Assembly (NCBI GenBank): GCA_028023455.1
Contig: JAQFVV010000205.1
Location: 1,223,353-1,287,352 of the forward strand
Direction: 5' to 3'
Length of the DNA: 64,000 nucleotides
From: Epiperipatus broadwayi
Lineage: Eukaryota; Onychophora; Udeonychophora; Euonychophora; Peripatidae
A program made the translations under genes and the position numbers. Positions 22,661 through 34,165 of this stretch are shown here, piece by piece. Each line of letters opens with the position of its first letter. Position 1 is the stretch's first letter. A model generated the notes under the pieces. The model saw nothing but the letters and a program-made list of their open reading frames with translations. It did no database searches and was not told where the DNA came from.

Positions 22661-23558
22661 CAATTCCTCTACAAGCTTTATGATAAATGCTTAGCCAGAG
22701 CCAGCACTTAAAATATCTCTGTCAGAAACCTCTCCCCAAACCCCTGACCATGGTTTCGTGCTTTGGCACTCTTCAGAGAGGTGTCAGAGTAGGTTCAGAC
22801 ACTAGATCTAAAAATGCCATGTAGATGTCTGAAAATTTCAGATTTTCCACTCGATAACTTTTAGATAAGTGCTTGGCTTTGGGTTGGCATTTTTAGATCT
22901 AATGTCTGAACCTACCCTGACACCTCTCTGAGGAGTGCCAAAGCACAAAACCATGGTCAGGGGTTTGGGAGAGGTTCTGACAGAGATATTTTAAGTGCTG
23001 GCTCTGGCTAGGCATTTATCATAAAGCTTGTAGAGGAATTGGCAATCCTCACAGTTTATAACTTACAAGCTTAAGAGATAGGGTCATGTGATCTATGAAT
23101 TGGATCTATGACTTTTATTTTGACTATTATCGTCTCTGCCAAAAGTCTTGTGCAATTTTATATTGCTATGACTACTAATATATGGTATGGCTGAAGATCT
23201 ATCAGCCCCATATAGCTATTTGAGTTGGATAGCTGGGTTTCAAGACATGTAGATGTCTGAAAATTTCAGATTTTCCACTCAATAGATAACTTTTAGATAA
23301 GTGCTTGGCTTTGGGTTGGCATTTTTAGATCTAGTGTCTGAACCTACCCTGACACCTCTCTGAGGAGTGCCAAAGCATGAAACCATGGTCAGGGGTTTGG
23401 GGAGAGGTTTCTGACAGAGATATTTTAAGTGCTGGCTCTGGCTAAGCATTTATCATAAAGGTTGTAGAGGAATTGGCAATCCTCACTGTTTATAAACTTA
23501 CAAGCTTAACAGATAGGGTCATGTGATCTATGAATTGGATCTATGACTTTTATTTTGA
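22661..23558. mobile_element. Young long-inverted-repeat element with a 310-bp direct duplication
   Basis: 22661-22819 (CAATTCCTCTACAAGC ... AAAAATGCC) is the near-exact reverse complement of 22886-23041, with a loop of about 66 bases. The segment 22818-23123 (CATGTAGATGTCTGAAAATT ... TTTTATTTTGA) is then repeated directly at 23246-23558, including another copy of the right arm at 23319-23475. The copies differ at only a few positions plus a short insertion (AATAGA). No open frame of note and no tRNA promoter boxes. Confidence 0.9.
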
Positions 23559-24299
23559 TTATTTATAATAAGATATTCATTTTATTAAAAACCTTAATTA
23601 TATAATTTAATTTTGAAATATATAAAATATATATAAATGTGGAAATATGTCATTCTCCAATTACTGTGTGCGTTATATTTCTATTTTCGCTGTCAAATCA
23701 CGTAATAAATTTAACAAATTGTTTAGCAGTCAAGATGTATTTTAAGAATAACTTCCTATGTCAGTTGTCTATATTGATTGATTACACTCTCCAAACATTA
23801 AACTGAAAACATCCACTTACACTGGATACATGTTCAACAACTCATTGGCAAAGACCATAAGCCAGAAAGTAGTCTGGAAGAAGGATAGTGATGAATAAGA
23901 ATTTAATAACCACTACCATCTAGTATGTATTAATTACTCAAGCTTACTATAGATGGCAGCAGTGAATATAATTTGCATCTGTAAATGTAAAAATAATTAA
24001 TGAATAAGTCTATACATCATGTGTTAATCAAAGTTAAAACATTGGTATATTATCAAAATGAAGTGTGACTTCTAAATGATAATTAATTTATATCTCATAG
24101 CAGTAATCTTTTTATCTTTATTTTCAAAGATTGATTTGAATAGTAGAAAAAATATTTCTGGTAGAACAACTAGTTAATATAGAAATTCTATAATTTTATT
24201 CATTCTGTCATTTATTTATATATTAACTTCTACTTGGCATATATAAAAATTGTTTCCATCATTGAAAATCAATGAATATCACATAAATTGTCACAAGTA
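23559..24299. other. No gene seen; foldback family scraps
   Basis: 23905-23960 holds 'ACCATCTAGTATGTATTAATTACTC ... ATAGATGGCAGCAGTG', an inverted pair of the foldback family core. The rest is AT-rich. Confidence 0.4.
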
Positions 24300-25720
24300 A
24301 ATTGAATGGTAAATTACTTAGGTGGTCATGTGAAGTTTGAATACTGGAAGTGGTAGCAGTTAGCTTTAATTGTCACATAAATAAATTGAATGTTATGTGA
24401 AGTTTGAATACCGGAAGTGTGGCAGTTAGTTTTAATTGTCACATAAGTAAATTGAATGGTAAGTTACTTAGGAGGTCATGTGAAGTTTAAAAACTGGAAG
24501 TGGTGGCAATTATCTTTAATTGTCACATAAGTAAATTGAGTGGTAAGTTATTAAGGAGGTTATGTGAAATTTAAATACCCAAAGTGGTGACAGTAAGTTT
24601 TAATTGTCACATAAGCAAATTAAATGATAAGATACTTAGGAAGCCAGCCATATGAAGTGTGAGTTTTGGAAATGGTGGCAGAAAGCTTTAATTATCAAAT
24701 AATTAAATTAAATGATAAGTTGCTTAGAAGGTCATGTAAAGGTTGAGTAATAGAAGTGGTGGAGTAAGTTTTAATTCTCACATAAATAAATTGAATTGTA
24801 AGTTACTTAGGAGGTTATGTGAAATTTGAGTACTGGAAGTGATAGCAGTTAGCTTTAACTATTACATAAGTAAATTGAATGGTGTGTTACTTAGGAGGTC
24901 ATGTGAAGTTTGAATACTGGAAGTGGTGGCAGTTAGCTTTAATTGTCACATAAATAAATTGAGTGTTATGTGAAGTTTGAATACCGGGAGTGGTGACAGT
25001 TAGTTTTAATTGTCATATAAGTAAATTGAAAGGTAAGTTACTTAGGAGGTCATGTGAAGTTTAAAAACTGGAAGTGGTGGCAATTAGCTTTAATTGTCAC
25101 ATAAGTAAATTGAATGGTAAGTTATTATGGAGGTTATGTGAAATTTAAATACCCAAAGTGGTGGCAGTAAGTTTTAATTGTCACATAAGCAAATTAAATG
25201 ATAAGATACTTAGGAAGCCATATGAAGTGTGAGTTCTGGAAATGGTGGCAGAAAGCTTTAATTATCAAATAATTAAATTAAGTGATAAGTTGCTTAGGAG
25301 GTCATGTAAAGGTTGAGTAATAGAAGTGGTGGAGTAAGTTTTAATTCTCACATAAATAAATTGAATTGTAAGTTACTTAGGAGGTCATGTGAAGTTTGAG
25401 TACTGGAAGTGGCGGCAGTTAGCTTTAATTGTCACACAAATAAATTGAATGGTAAATTACTTAGGAGATCATGTGACATTTGTATATCAGAAGTGGTAGC
25501 AGTTAGCTTTAATGGTCACATCAGTAAATTAAATGGTAAGTTATTTAGGAGGTCATATAATGTTTGAGTTTTGGAAGTCATGGCAGTAAGCTTTAATTGT
25601 CAAATAATTAAATTGAATGATAAGTTACTTAGGAGGTCATGTGAAGGTTGAGTAATGGAAGTGGGGGAGCAAGCTTTGACCTAAAACCCTTTAGCTCTCA
25701 AATCCATTGCTTTAATCATT
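24300..25720 (+). repeat. 84-bp tandem array with ~572-bp higher-order repeat
   Basis: Monomer consensus is about 84 bp: GAGGTCATGTGAAGTTTGAA, TACTGGAAGTGGTGGCAGTT, AGCTTTAATTGTCACATAAG, TAAATTGAATGGTAAGTTAC, TTAG. Distinctive variants recur together: a shortened monomer (TGAATGTTATGTGAAG, TACCGG), TTTAAAAACTGG (24482-region and 25056-region), AAGCCATATGAAGTGTGAG (24654 and 25224), GGTTGAGTAATAGAAG (24741 and 25311). This gives a seven-monomer block of 570-574 bp present twice (about 24327-24897 and 24898-25470), followed by diverged monomers. Confidence 0.9.
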
Positions 25721-27189
25721 GTGTCACTTATTACCTAGTAAGAAACATTAAAATGATTTGATCTAAATATCTTTCAATTGCCCCTTGACTTATATTAAAG
25801 TGAAAGGGATGTGTGGATAAGTGGACATGCTGACAAAAATAAAATAAACTTAATAAGTAATTCCAAGACTTTGAAGAACCAAGATGAAAGTTTTGAGAAG
25901 AGTAACAAGATAAGTAGAGCAATTCACATTAGTGAATTGTAAATGTTGAAAATAAAGCAAACAATTAGTCAATAAATACCTAAATATAACTGAGGACTTC
26001 ATAAAAAGTTTGCACAGTGGAAATAATAAAATAGAGCCATGACCTTTGAACTACAGAGTTTGGGACCCTATCATTGCAATAAACTATAAATACATTAAAA
26101 ATATTAACATGAGCATCACGACTTCTTAGGTGTTTCCAAGACCTTAGTTTAGAGCCATCTATTATAAATTCGAGTAATTAATACACATCAAATGATATAC
26201 TGGATTCCATATCCAGATCAAAGTCAGAAACTGGTCAGTCTTGACATGGAAGATTTCACAGCTTATTGGCACATTTTTGCCATTGGATATATATTATCTA
26301 TCTGTATACACATTGTTTTTTGATGACGAATGCTCAATCCGATCAGGATAAGATGAAATCTGGACTAGTTCATTATTTGAAGGTGAGGTGAGATATGTTA
26401 CTTTGATTACTCAACCTTACAGTAGATGGCCTTCGAATAGGATGAAGACAACTACACTAAATATAAAAGACTTTCTATGTTTAGCAACATACATAAATAA
26501 ATATATATATATATAAATGTATAGTGAAAGAAAGTAAATAAGGTAGAAAAAGTTATTTAATCATTTTAAAATGGAGGCATCCAGAGAGGTAATGGTGGAA
26601 AGTTAGTGGGAAAGATATACGAATTTGATTCAAGATCATATAACTTCCCCATCAGTCTTCCAATTAAAAAACTTGATTTCTACCTGCTTTCTTAATGAAT
26701 TCACTTCATGTAATTAAAAATAATGTTCCAATTACTATTTTCCTTTAAAAAGAAAAACTTTTATTTTTAATTGGACCAAAATCAACACTGCAAATAACAT
26801 TAAATTTTTTTGTTTCCAGTGTTTCAACCATTTTATAATCTTTTTCACAAATTTAAACAATATAAAATTTTAGGTACAAATGTTCTATTTATGTGATGTT
26901 CTTTCTATTTTATGTTCATCACTGAAAAATGAACATATAATAATGCATTTGAATTAATATTTTATTTTTTTTAAATCTGAAGCAAAACTCTCCATACACT
27001 AGCCCCACTCAGAATGGTGATCATATGATGTTTTGTTTACATCCTTGAAAAAGAATATAAAAATGAGTGAAACATTGAGAACAAGAAATTTGATGTTTTA
27101 GTATTTGTAATATTAAGATTTATTTATTTTTTGTTTTAGAAAATGATTGAAACATTATTTTTGATTCAGAACAAAATTTCATCTGATTT
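25721..27189. other. No gene seen; old foldback family scraps
   Basis: 'AGCCATCTATTATAAATTCGAGTAATTAATAC' near 26154 and the inverted 'CTCAACCTTACAGTAGATGG' near 26411 are family fragments; the rest is AT-rich. Confidence 0.35.
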
Positions 27190-28330
27190 TTATCTACAAT
27201 TTAGTTTTTGCACTCCAGTTCTGCCATCTAATGCAAGTTTGAGTAATCTATAGCTGCCAGATGGTAATACTTAATAAATCTTCTACTTCAATTCTGCCAC
27301 CATGTGGAAGTTTGAGAAATCAATAATTGTCAAATGGTAGTTTCTTACTAAATTCCTATCTATCCATATCTCCAGTCTAGTTTGTGACTTTCATCAATAA
27401 GGAGTTTTGGATTTGGATCTAATGCAGCTGGATTTTTGTGAATCCAATACACCTTCCTTCAGCAGCTTTGACATAACCACTAATATTTTGAATCTAAGTT
27501 AACTCTTGTGGATAGTTATATATTTCTATGTATACACCTAAATGTAAATGTTATATAGATAGGATGTCAGATTTATATAGCTAAGTAAACAAGTTGTCTT
27601 AGACTCAGAACATTAAGGTGATTTTTAAATTTCAGTCTGATATCTCGGTATTAAAAAGGAGAAGTAAATAACTGATGTTTTCTAGAGAAAAGGTGATCCA
27701 AAAAACCCCAAGTGCACTCTATCAATCAAATCTCCCTGATGAAAAGCATAAGCTAGGAAATTAGTCTGAAACATATGCCATATGGCATTGATTGATTGCT
27801 AAAGCTTACGCCAGATGGCATAGTTGTAGCAAGAATGAAAAGAATTTGCTAATGAATAGCAATATATTAGCTAAGATCATGTGATGTCTTTGTTAGTCAT
27901 ATGATGTTTTGTTGGTGATGTATCAGTTTTGCCAAAGAGTAAAGGCACCGAAAGTTACTTAGAAAACTAAGGTCATCATACTATATAAAAACTGATTTCA
28001 GATCTATAGGACTATGCAGGTAAATTGGCTTAGAGTGAAAAAATTACCAAGTTTCTTAATTGGGGCTGGTAGCTTGATAGTATAGGAAAGATTAAGAAAT
28101 GGCTGCTATAGGAAAGGTGCATTAGATCCAAAAGGTCCAAATGGGTTCACATACCCAAAGGCTTGTTTTTAATGAAAATCATAAGCTAGAATTATATGAT
28201 AATATGGGTAAGACAGCATTAACTAGGGATACATTGTTTTGTTCTCTAGTATCTACTAATTATTCAAATTCACACAAGGTGGCAGAACTGTATTAGAAAA
28301 AAATATTTGCTACTAATATGACAGAAAGTT
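27190..28330. mobile_element. Old foldback-family element, ~1.1 kb
   Basis: Left-type blocks (CTGCCATCTAATGCAAGTTTG, CCATATCTCCAGTCTAG, TGTGACTTTCATCAATAAGG; 27220-27420) and inverted right-type blocks (GGTGCATTAGATCCAAAAGG, GAAAATCATAAGCTAG, TTCACACAAGGTGGCAGAAC; 28115-28290) are arranged as in the better copies at 37285 and 47551. It ends about 110 bp upstream of the first recognised stomatin exon. Confidence 0.55.
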
Positions 28331-28442
28331 GATGTAATTGATAGAAATAATGTTTTAATACTACTTTTTATGGTATTGATTTTTTTTTTTTAAATAGTTT
28401 ATTAAGTTATATTCTACTCTAAAAACTATTTGTTTATTTTAG

Positions 28443-28525
28443 GTATTTTTTTCATCATACCTTGCATTGATTCGTATAGAAAAGTGGATCTTCGAGTTGT
28501 ATCATTTGATGTGCCACCTCAGGAA
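28443..28525 (+). CDS. mec-2: Stomatin/MEC-2-like protein, exon encoding start of SPFH domain
   Basis: Bounded by a polypyrimidine tract with TTTTAG at 28437-28442 and GTGAGT at 28526. Reads (G)IFFIIPCIDSYRKVDLRVV then SFDVPPQE; the first codon is completed by one base from the previous exon (phase 1), and the last codon is whole. This corresponds to roughly residues 80-110 of human stomatin. The Cys in FFIIPC aligns with the palmitoylated Cys87 of that protein. Stomatins are cytoplasm-facing integral membrane scaffolds that oligomerise in cholesterol-rich membrane and tune ion channels; MEC-2 acts with DEG/ENaC touch channels. Upstream exons for the cytosolic N-terminus and membrane hairpin (about 80 residues expected) were not found. 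Paralogue assignment within the family is uncertain. Confidence 0.9.
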
Positions 28526-28988
28526 GTGAGTTGGTTTAATGTATAAAAGAATTATATTTATTATTTATAAATAGTATCATCCTTTCTAATTACTATTCCC
28601 TTTCCGGTGAACAGGCTGATTTATTTATTTTTTTAATTCAAAAATCTTTAGCTCATATGCTTGTTAGTCACAAACTAAGCTAAATTCTGGAATAAAGCAT
28701 AGATTAGGCTACACTAATTTAAAGTTGCAAACCAAAATTATTGGATACTAGTGGCGAGAATGGTTATTAGAAAGGATCAATAGAAAAAAATTAAATATGA
28801 TTTTGCTAATGTGAACTTTTACATTTCACTTTAGGCAATTAGTACTTATAGAAAAATATATCATACACACCTTATCTTCCCTTTTTTTTATTGCAATAAC
28901 CCTCCCTGAGCTGTTAATCATAGGGTTAGAGCGTCTTCACAAATATTACCGAATTCACCACTTTCTTTATTTTTCTATAATATCTTAT

Positions 28989-29051
28989 ATAAATGCAATT
29001 TATCCACTGCTAAAAAGTGTTCAAAGTAGAGTGGATAAATTGCATTTATGT
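28989..29051. repeat. 20-bp perfect hairpin in stomatin intron
   Basis: ATAAATGCAATTTATCCACT (28989-29008) pairs exactly with its complement at about 29030-29049 across a 21-base loop. TATCTTAT flanks it at 28981-28988 and again at 29057-29064, the second separated from the stem by 7 bases. Could be a solo MITE relic; a microRNA-like precursor is possible but unsupported. Confidence 0.6.
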
Positions 29052-29129
29052 TAGAGTATCTTATTCAAAAATTTTACTTCCCTGGATTAATTTATTATTG
29101 AAGAAAGTGTATAATCAACATAATGTTTA

Positions 29130-29525
29130 TTCAGTAGCAAATTATTTATACAATAGTGCCATCTAGTGTCAACCATAGTAATCAATGGATGCAAGAAAGT
29201 TTGTCATAAAAATCTGCATCTAGTGCATAATCCAATATCCCCAGACTTGCTTTTAGCTTGTAACTTTCATCAGTTAAGAGCCTTGAATCTGAGAGCATTG
29301 CATTTCAAATCCAATACTCCTTACTGATGAAAGTCACAAAATAAAATCTAGTCTGGGGATACTGGATGAGTATGCACTAGATGGGGGTTCAAACCTTCTT
29401 GCATCCATTGATAAATACAGTTTGTACTAGGTGGAACTACTGTATGGAGAGTTTGCTACTGTTTTAACAACTTAAGTACGCATAGGAAATGGTGATCATG
29501 TGATGTTTAGTAATGTTATTACATG
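29130..29525. mobile_element. Foldback-family element (near-palindrome, ~390 bp)
   Basis: CAATAGTGCCATCTAGTG, GTAATCAATGGATGCAAGAA, CCAATATCCCCAGACT and TGTAACTTTCATCAG (29150-29275) reappear inverted as CTGATGAAAGTCACA, AGTCTGGGGATACTGG, TTCTTGCATCCATTGAT and CTAGGTGGAACTACTG (29325-29440). The arms meet near 29300. The right end carries the additional 'GGTGATCATGTGATGTTTAG' block seen at one side of other copies. Confidence 0.8.
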
Positions 29526-30199
29526 ATTTTGGTCCTCAAATTTTCAAACGTTATTTGATTCCCTAAATCACCAATCATTCTAGTGATAATGTAGTCAACC
29601 GAATTCACAAAATTAATTCATGGTATATATTCATTATATTACTAAACATCATCACTTGCAATTATTTATTTTATTGTTAATTAACAAACAGTGAGAATCA
29701 TTTCTTGTTCAATAATTCATAAGAGGTGCAAAAAAGAGTTTGCTATTAACTGAAAAGAGACTATTTGTTTCTCTTGAAGCTTTAAGGAAACAAAACAAAG
29801 CAAATTCCTAATGTTCACCTTATATGTTCTTGTTATTGCAGCTGTTACTATTATATAATTGATTCTGGCAGTTTAAGGTCATGGATTGGCTGTCAAGTTT
29901 AGGCAGTATGTGATCATGGATTTGACTGTCAATTCTCCGAGTTTAAGATCAAGAAACAGCATGGCCTTTCTTTTCATTTGTCTTATAGCTCTTAACTGAA
30001 ATATCAGTTGAATTTACTTGAAGGAAGAAGGAATTTAAGTGTCAATAAAAAAATTTTTGTATAGATATTTACAATCATGATAGAAAAACTTGTGGCCCTT
30101 ATTCCCAAGAGGTGAAGGATCCTAAGAACTTCCTGATTGCAGATACAGGATAATATTTGATGATGACCTTTTATTTAGATATTAACAATTGCAGATTGC

Positions 30200-31990
30200 T
30201 TTCATGTGAAGGAAGATTGCATAAAATGGGAAAACTGTCTAATATTAAATGGGATTTTGTTGGATTTTGTGAAATTAGAATAAAAGGTGTATAGGCAATT
30301 GATTTAAAAAGTGGACATGTACTACCTTATAAAGGAGCAAATATTGTAACTACAAATGGAGTAGGATTAGTTATAATTTTAAAAAAAGAAGAACAATGGT
30401 GTGGAGATTATTGATGTATCAGTCAGAAGGGCAAGATTAGTTTATTCAGCTTAGTGTTAGATACCAAATGCAGATAATTCATGTTTATGCCCCAACAAAT
30501 TCTCATTGTGGTGAAGAAGGAGAGGGTTTTTATATGGATATACAAAAGAGTTTTAATCAGACCAAACTATATTTTATTATGTGAGACATTAATGCTAGAA
30601 TTGATAAGTGATTGAAATATGAAAGTGCTGTGGGCAAATTTTGTTATGGTAAAAGAAATGGGAGAGGATACAGACTTGTGGGGTTTGCAGGAAACAAACC
30701 GTTATATTATGGATTTTTTCTAGAACTTGCAAATCATTTTAAAATATTAACAGATTTTGAATATGGTTCAGATATGAGTGAAATCAATAGGAAGACAACT
30801 AATATGCTTTTAACAATGGCAACAAAGATAGCTGGCACAAAAAAACAGTAATTGACCAGTAAAATATTTACTGAGACAATTTATAAAGAAAAGATGGAAT
30901 ATAAAAATATATAAAAATGATTCATTAAAAAGGATTGAATATGTAGAATTTTATAAAATGCTACAAAAAAGAGTTAATAATGATATAAGAAGATATAACT
31001 GTGAATTAGCAAGAGAAAATATATTCAAAAGTGTAAAACATCTTCGTATTGATAGAAAACTTATTTCTGCAACAACAAAAAAAAGATGGCACTATTTTTG
31101 AAAAGAGATTATGCTATCATGAAGATTATAAAAGTTCTATAAAGAATTATATAGCACTAACAAGAAAAAGTATCTCCTACATCTATTATATTTTCTGAAT
31201 TATCTAGGATATTAAATGAAGAAGTGAGACATCATTAAATCTATGGAAAAGAGAAAAGGCTCCAGTAATGATGGAATTGATATTTTAAAAGGAGCAGATG
31301 AAGAAATAGAAAAATTATTGGCAAAGTTATAGACAAAATGTCTAAAGAGTAAACATGTATCAGATGATTACAAAAATGCAATATTAATATTTGAAAAATG
31401 TGATGACTAAGATATTAGAAATTACAGTACTATCGATCTTTTATCTCTTCTTTACAAAATTTTTATCAAGATAATTATAACCCAATTACAGTCGACTTTG
31501 AATTTTAACAAACCAAAAAAAATAAGTTGAATTTAAAATTAGTTTTCGCACAGTGGATCACATCTACGTATTGAAAGAAGGTATAAAAATAACCTATGAA
31601 TATGAGTTGCCATTTTGCTTTGAATTTGTAGACTATGAAAAAGCATTTGATTCTATAAGCATTTCTTCAATGATTAAAGCATTGGATCATCAAAATATCG
31701 ATTCCAGATATTGCCATATTCTAAAGAATATTTATCAAATTGCAACAGTGATGTTTAGATTATATAATGATACTAGGTGCTGAAGGAATGAAAATAAATG
31801 AAGATTATTTAAGCCATTTATATTTTGCAGATGATGTAGTTGTTTGTCAAATAATGCTCCAGAGCTGCAGAAATTGTTGCAAGAGTTATCAGATGGAAGT
31901 AAGAAAAGAGGATTAAAGATAAGGGTTTAAAAAAACTAAAGTATTATTAATTAGATTTTTTCAAAGGAAGAAAATAAAGACAGCTCACAA
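30200..31990 (+). mobile_element. RTE-type LINE: degenerate APE endonuclease and RT domains
   Basis: Despite stops and shifts the order of an RTE polyprotein is readable: WDFVGFCEIRIKG (about 30250), GHVLPYKGANIVTTNGVG (about 30315), VYAPTNSHCGEEG..FYMDIQ (about 30480), NARID (30592) and AVGKFCYGKRNGRGYRLVGFA of the apurinic-endonuclease-like domain, then the RT palm with CFEFVDYEKAFDS (31618-31660, catalytic Asp region), ILKNIYQ, and INEDYLSHLYFADDVVV (about 31795-31845, FADD motif). An internal deletion removes the GVRQGC region between 31770 and 31790. The C-terminal segment is missing. It lies in a stomatin intron in sense orientation. Confidence 0.8.
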
Positions 31991-32239
31991 AGAATTATCC
32001 ATATTATTTATAATAAGCATTAACATTTTCATTGACATTTTTGGGTAGGACTTCTTTAATACCCTTTTATTTAACTTATTTTTCTTTGTCTGTCTGTGAA
32101 ATCTTATTATTCAGTTTTCATTCTTTTTCCAATTTCTGATCTAGTTGAAACATTGCACTTGTATATATTCCCAATGATAATACTGTTTTTAGAGTTTTCA
32201 AACAATTTTAGCAAAAAAACAAACAAACTGTATTTTAAA

Positions 32240-32965
32240 TAGACGATGTGATGCACTATGGCTTCTCCTTTATCGAAGTTTGCAATCTCTCAGTCACTAT
32301 GCCCAGAGAAACCTGTTAGCCACCTTCCCTTCCCTTACCATTCCTCATCCTAAATTTTTCCTAGATTCTTTTTTGTCCTGCTACCTTCCATTTCCACAAT
32401 ATCATCTTTGACCATTCTATGGTCTTTATATCTAGATCCCTCTTATCTCTTTTCAAACCCAGCATAAAAATCAAGAATCTACTTTCTGTATAATCTCTCT
32501 GTTTATATTTATTCTCCCACAATTTCATTATTTGTAGTCTTTCTTCTTGTAAGTATTTACATTCAATTGGCAAATGCTTAATATTTTTCAAGCCTTCCTT
32601 ACATAACTTGCAGATTAAATCATCCACATTTCTCCATTTATGTGTATATTCCCTGGTTGCTAACAGTCCTGTTTGAGCTTTAAATAGTCAACTACTTTCT
32701 TCGCTTTTATCATAAATTAACTTACGCTTTTACTTCTATATGTATTTAAACTCTTTTTCCTCTCCATACTAGTTCTCAAACTCCTATATTTTATTAATGC
32801 ATCTATTCTCATATTCCATTCCTCGCCACTATAACACTCAAGAATCATCCTAACACAATCATCCTACTTTTTGTACAAGTGTACCAGCATAAAATCTTTA
32901 TACAAATCTTCTGCATACCATAGTACCTTTTCCCTTCCATCTTGTTGCTGCTATCTATCGGTATT
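32240..32965 (-). mobile_element. LINE family 2, 3' part (C-terminal zinc-knuckle region), degenerate
   Basis: Minus-strand frame 32361-32627 encodes MDDLICKLCKEGLKNIKHLP and IMKLWENKYKQRDYTESRFL, matching the better copy at 54298-55002. The C-x2-C-x9-H-x4-C spacing (CKLCKEGLKNIKHLPIEC) is a zinc-knuckle-like motif found near the C-terminus of many non-LTR retroelement proteins. Homology continues, with stops, to about 32965 (YAEDLYKDFMLVHLYKK). The 3' end is the GATGTGATGCACTATGGCTT block at 32245. Confidence 0.7.
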
Positions 32966-33421
32966 AAATTATATCTAAACTTTCTTCATTCATAGTTTTT
33001 CAAACTATAAAATTAAAAACTAGAGAATAACAAAAAAATAAATATTTCTTTTCACATAAATGTTCTAAAAAAATGCAAAAATATTAACCAAGAAGTATGA
33101 AATAAATTTTCTTTCGCTCATGCAAATAAAAGAATGCAGCCATTATCTCGGAAATTCACAAGTCAGATTCCAAAAGATTTATTATATTTTAATAAATTTG
33201 TGACTAAAGCTTACTTGAATTAAATTGGCACTGATATAAAAAAGGGAGTATGATTTTTTTGAAATACTTGTGAATTTCAAATCTCATGCTTTTAATTGTG
33301 AAAGCTGAAGAAAATGCATTTCTATATTTTAATGCATTTATTTATGTGATAAAAAATACATTTTCCCATACTGTTTATTTATAATTAAGTATTTATTTAT
33401 ACAGCGCTATGTTGATAAATT

Positions 33422-33519
33422 GTAAATGTAAATTAGCGAACAGGCTAATGCACATGCGTTTTACGTATAGTTATCTGCAAAGCGCATGTGCATTAGCCTG
33501 ATTGCTAATTTACATTTAC
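33422..33519. repeat. 37-bp-arm palindrome in stomatin intron
   Basis: GTAAATGTAAATTAGCGAAC... (33422-33458) is inverted at 33483-33519 with about two mismatches. The 14-bp TACTGTTTATTTAT lies at 33369-33382 and at 33517-33530, which could be a target duplication around a ~134-bp insertion. Confidence 0.7.
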
Positions 33520-33770
33520 TGTTTATTTATGAATTTTTTAAAGCAGTATTTTAGATGCCGTTTAATCAAATGAATATTTAAATTTCGAAATTACTGTAAA
33601 TAGCTAACAGCCATAAATATCTTTATTATTATTATTAATTATAAATTACTTAATTTATTATGCAATGACTTTTAAAAGTAATTCTCATTTAGAAATGTCT
33701 ATTCAAGACTTTATAAGAGAAAAATTATTAGTGTTTTGTTTACATTATTACAGCATTTTCTTTTTTTTAG

Positions 33771-33974
33771 ATTCTGTCAAAGGATTCTGTAACCGTAGCG
33801 GTAGATGCTGTCGTATACTACCGTATTAGCAATGCAACTATTTCCATTACTAACGTGGAAGATTCTGGACGCTCCACTCGTCTTCTTGCTGCAACTACTC
33901 TACGCAATGTTTTAGGAACCAAGAATTTGCATGAAATTCTGTCTGATCGTGAGAGCATCAGTCACATTATGCAG
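33771..33974 (+). CDS. mec-2: Stomatin/MEC-2-like protein, central SPFH exon
   Basis: A 204-bp phase-0/phase-0 exon of 68 codons: ILSKDSVTVAVDAVVYYRIS, NATISITNVED, STRLLAATTLRNVLGTKNLH, EILSDRESISHIMQ. It aligns without gaps to the SPFH/band-7 core of stomatins. The acceptor is CTTTTTTTAG and the donor CAG|GTAAAA. This core mediates dimer and oligomer contacts on the cytoplasmic membrane face. NVED instead of the vertebrate NITNAD-type text, and LLAATTLRNVLGT, recall invertebrate MEC-2/UNC-1 proteins. GC content is clearly above that of the flanks. No stop or frameshift. Confidence 0.95.
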
Positions 33975-34165
33975 GTAAAAATGTTCTCAGAATAATTTTC
34001 CCCGTCAATTTTATATCTTTATATATATATTAGCACATATATAGATAGTATAGGTAGTATTATATATTTATAAATTTATACACATACATATGTCTTGCGT
34101 ACATGTTTATATCTGTTTTATTATTATGTATAATAATTATATATAGCAATTAGCATCCTCAAAGG

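Larger units (their letters stand above)
28526..33770 (+). other. Stomatin intron (5245 bp) with transposon load
   Basis: GTGAGT donor to TTTTTTTAG acceptor, phase 0. It contains a perfect short hairpin (28989-29049), a foldback element (29130-29525), an RTE LINE in the gene's own orientation (30200-31990), a LINE family 2 fragment in antisense (32240-32965) and a 37-bp-arm palindrome (33422-33519). The remainder is AT-rich. Confidence 0.85.
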
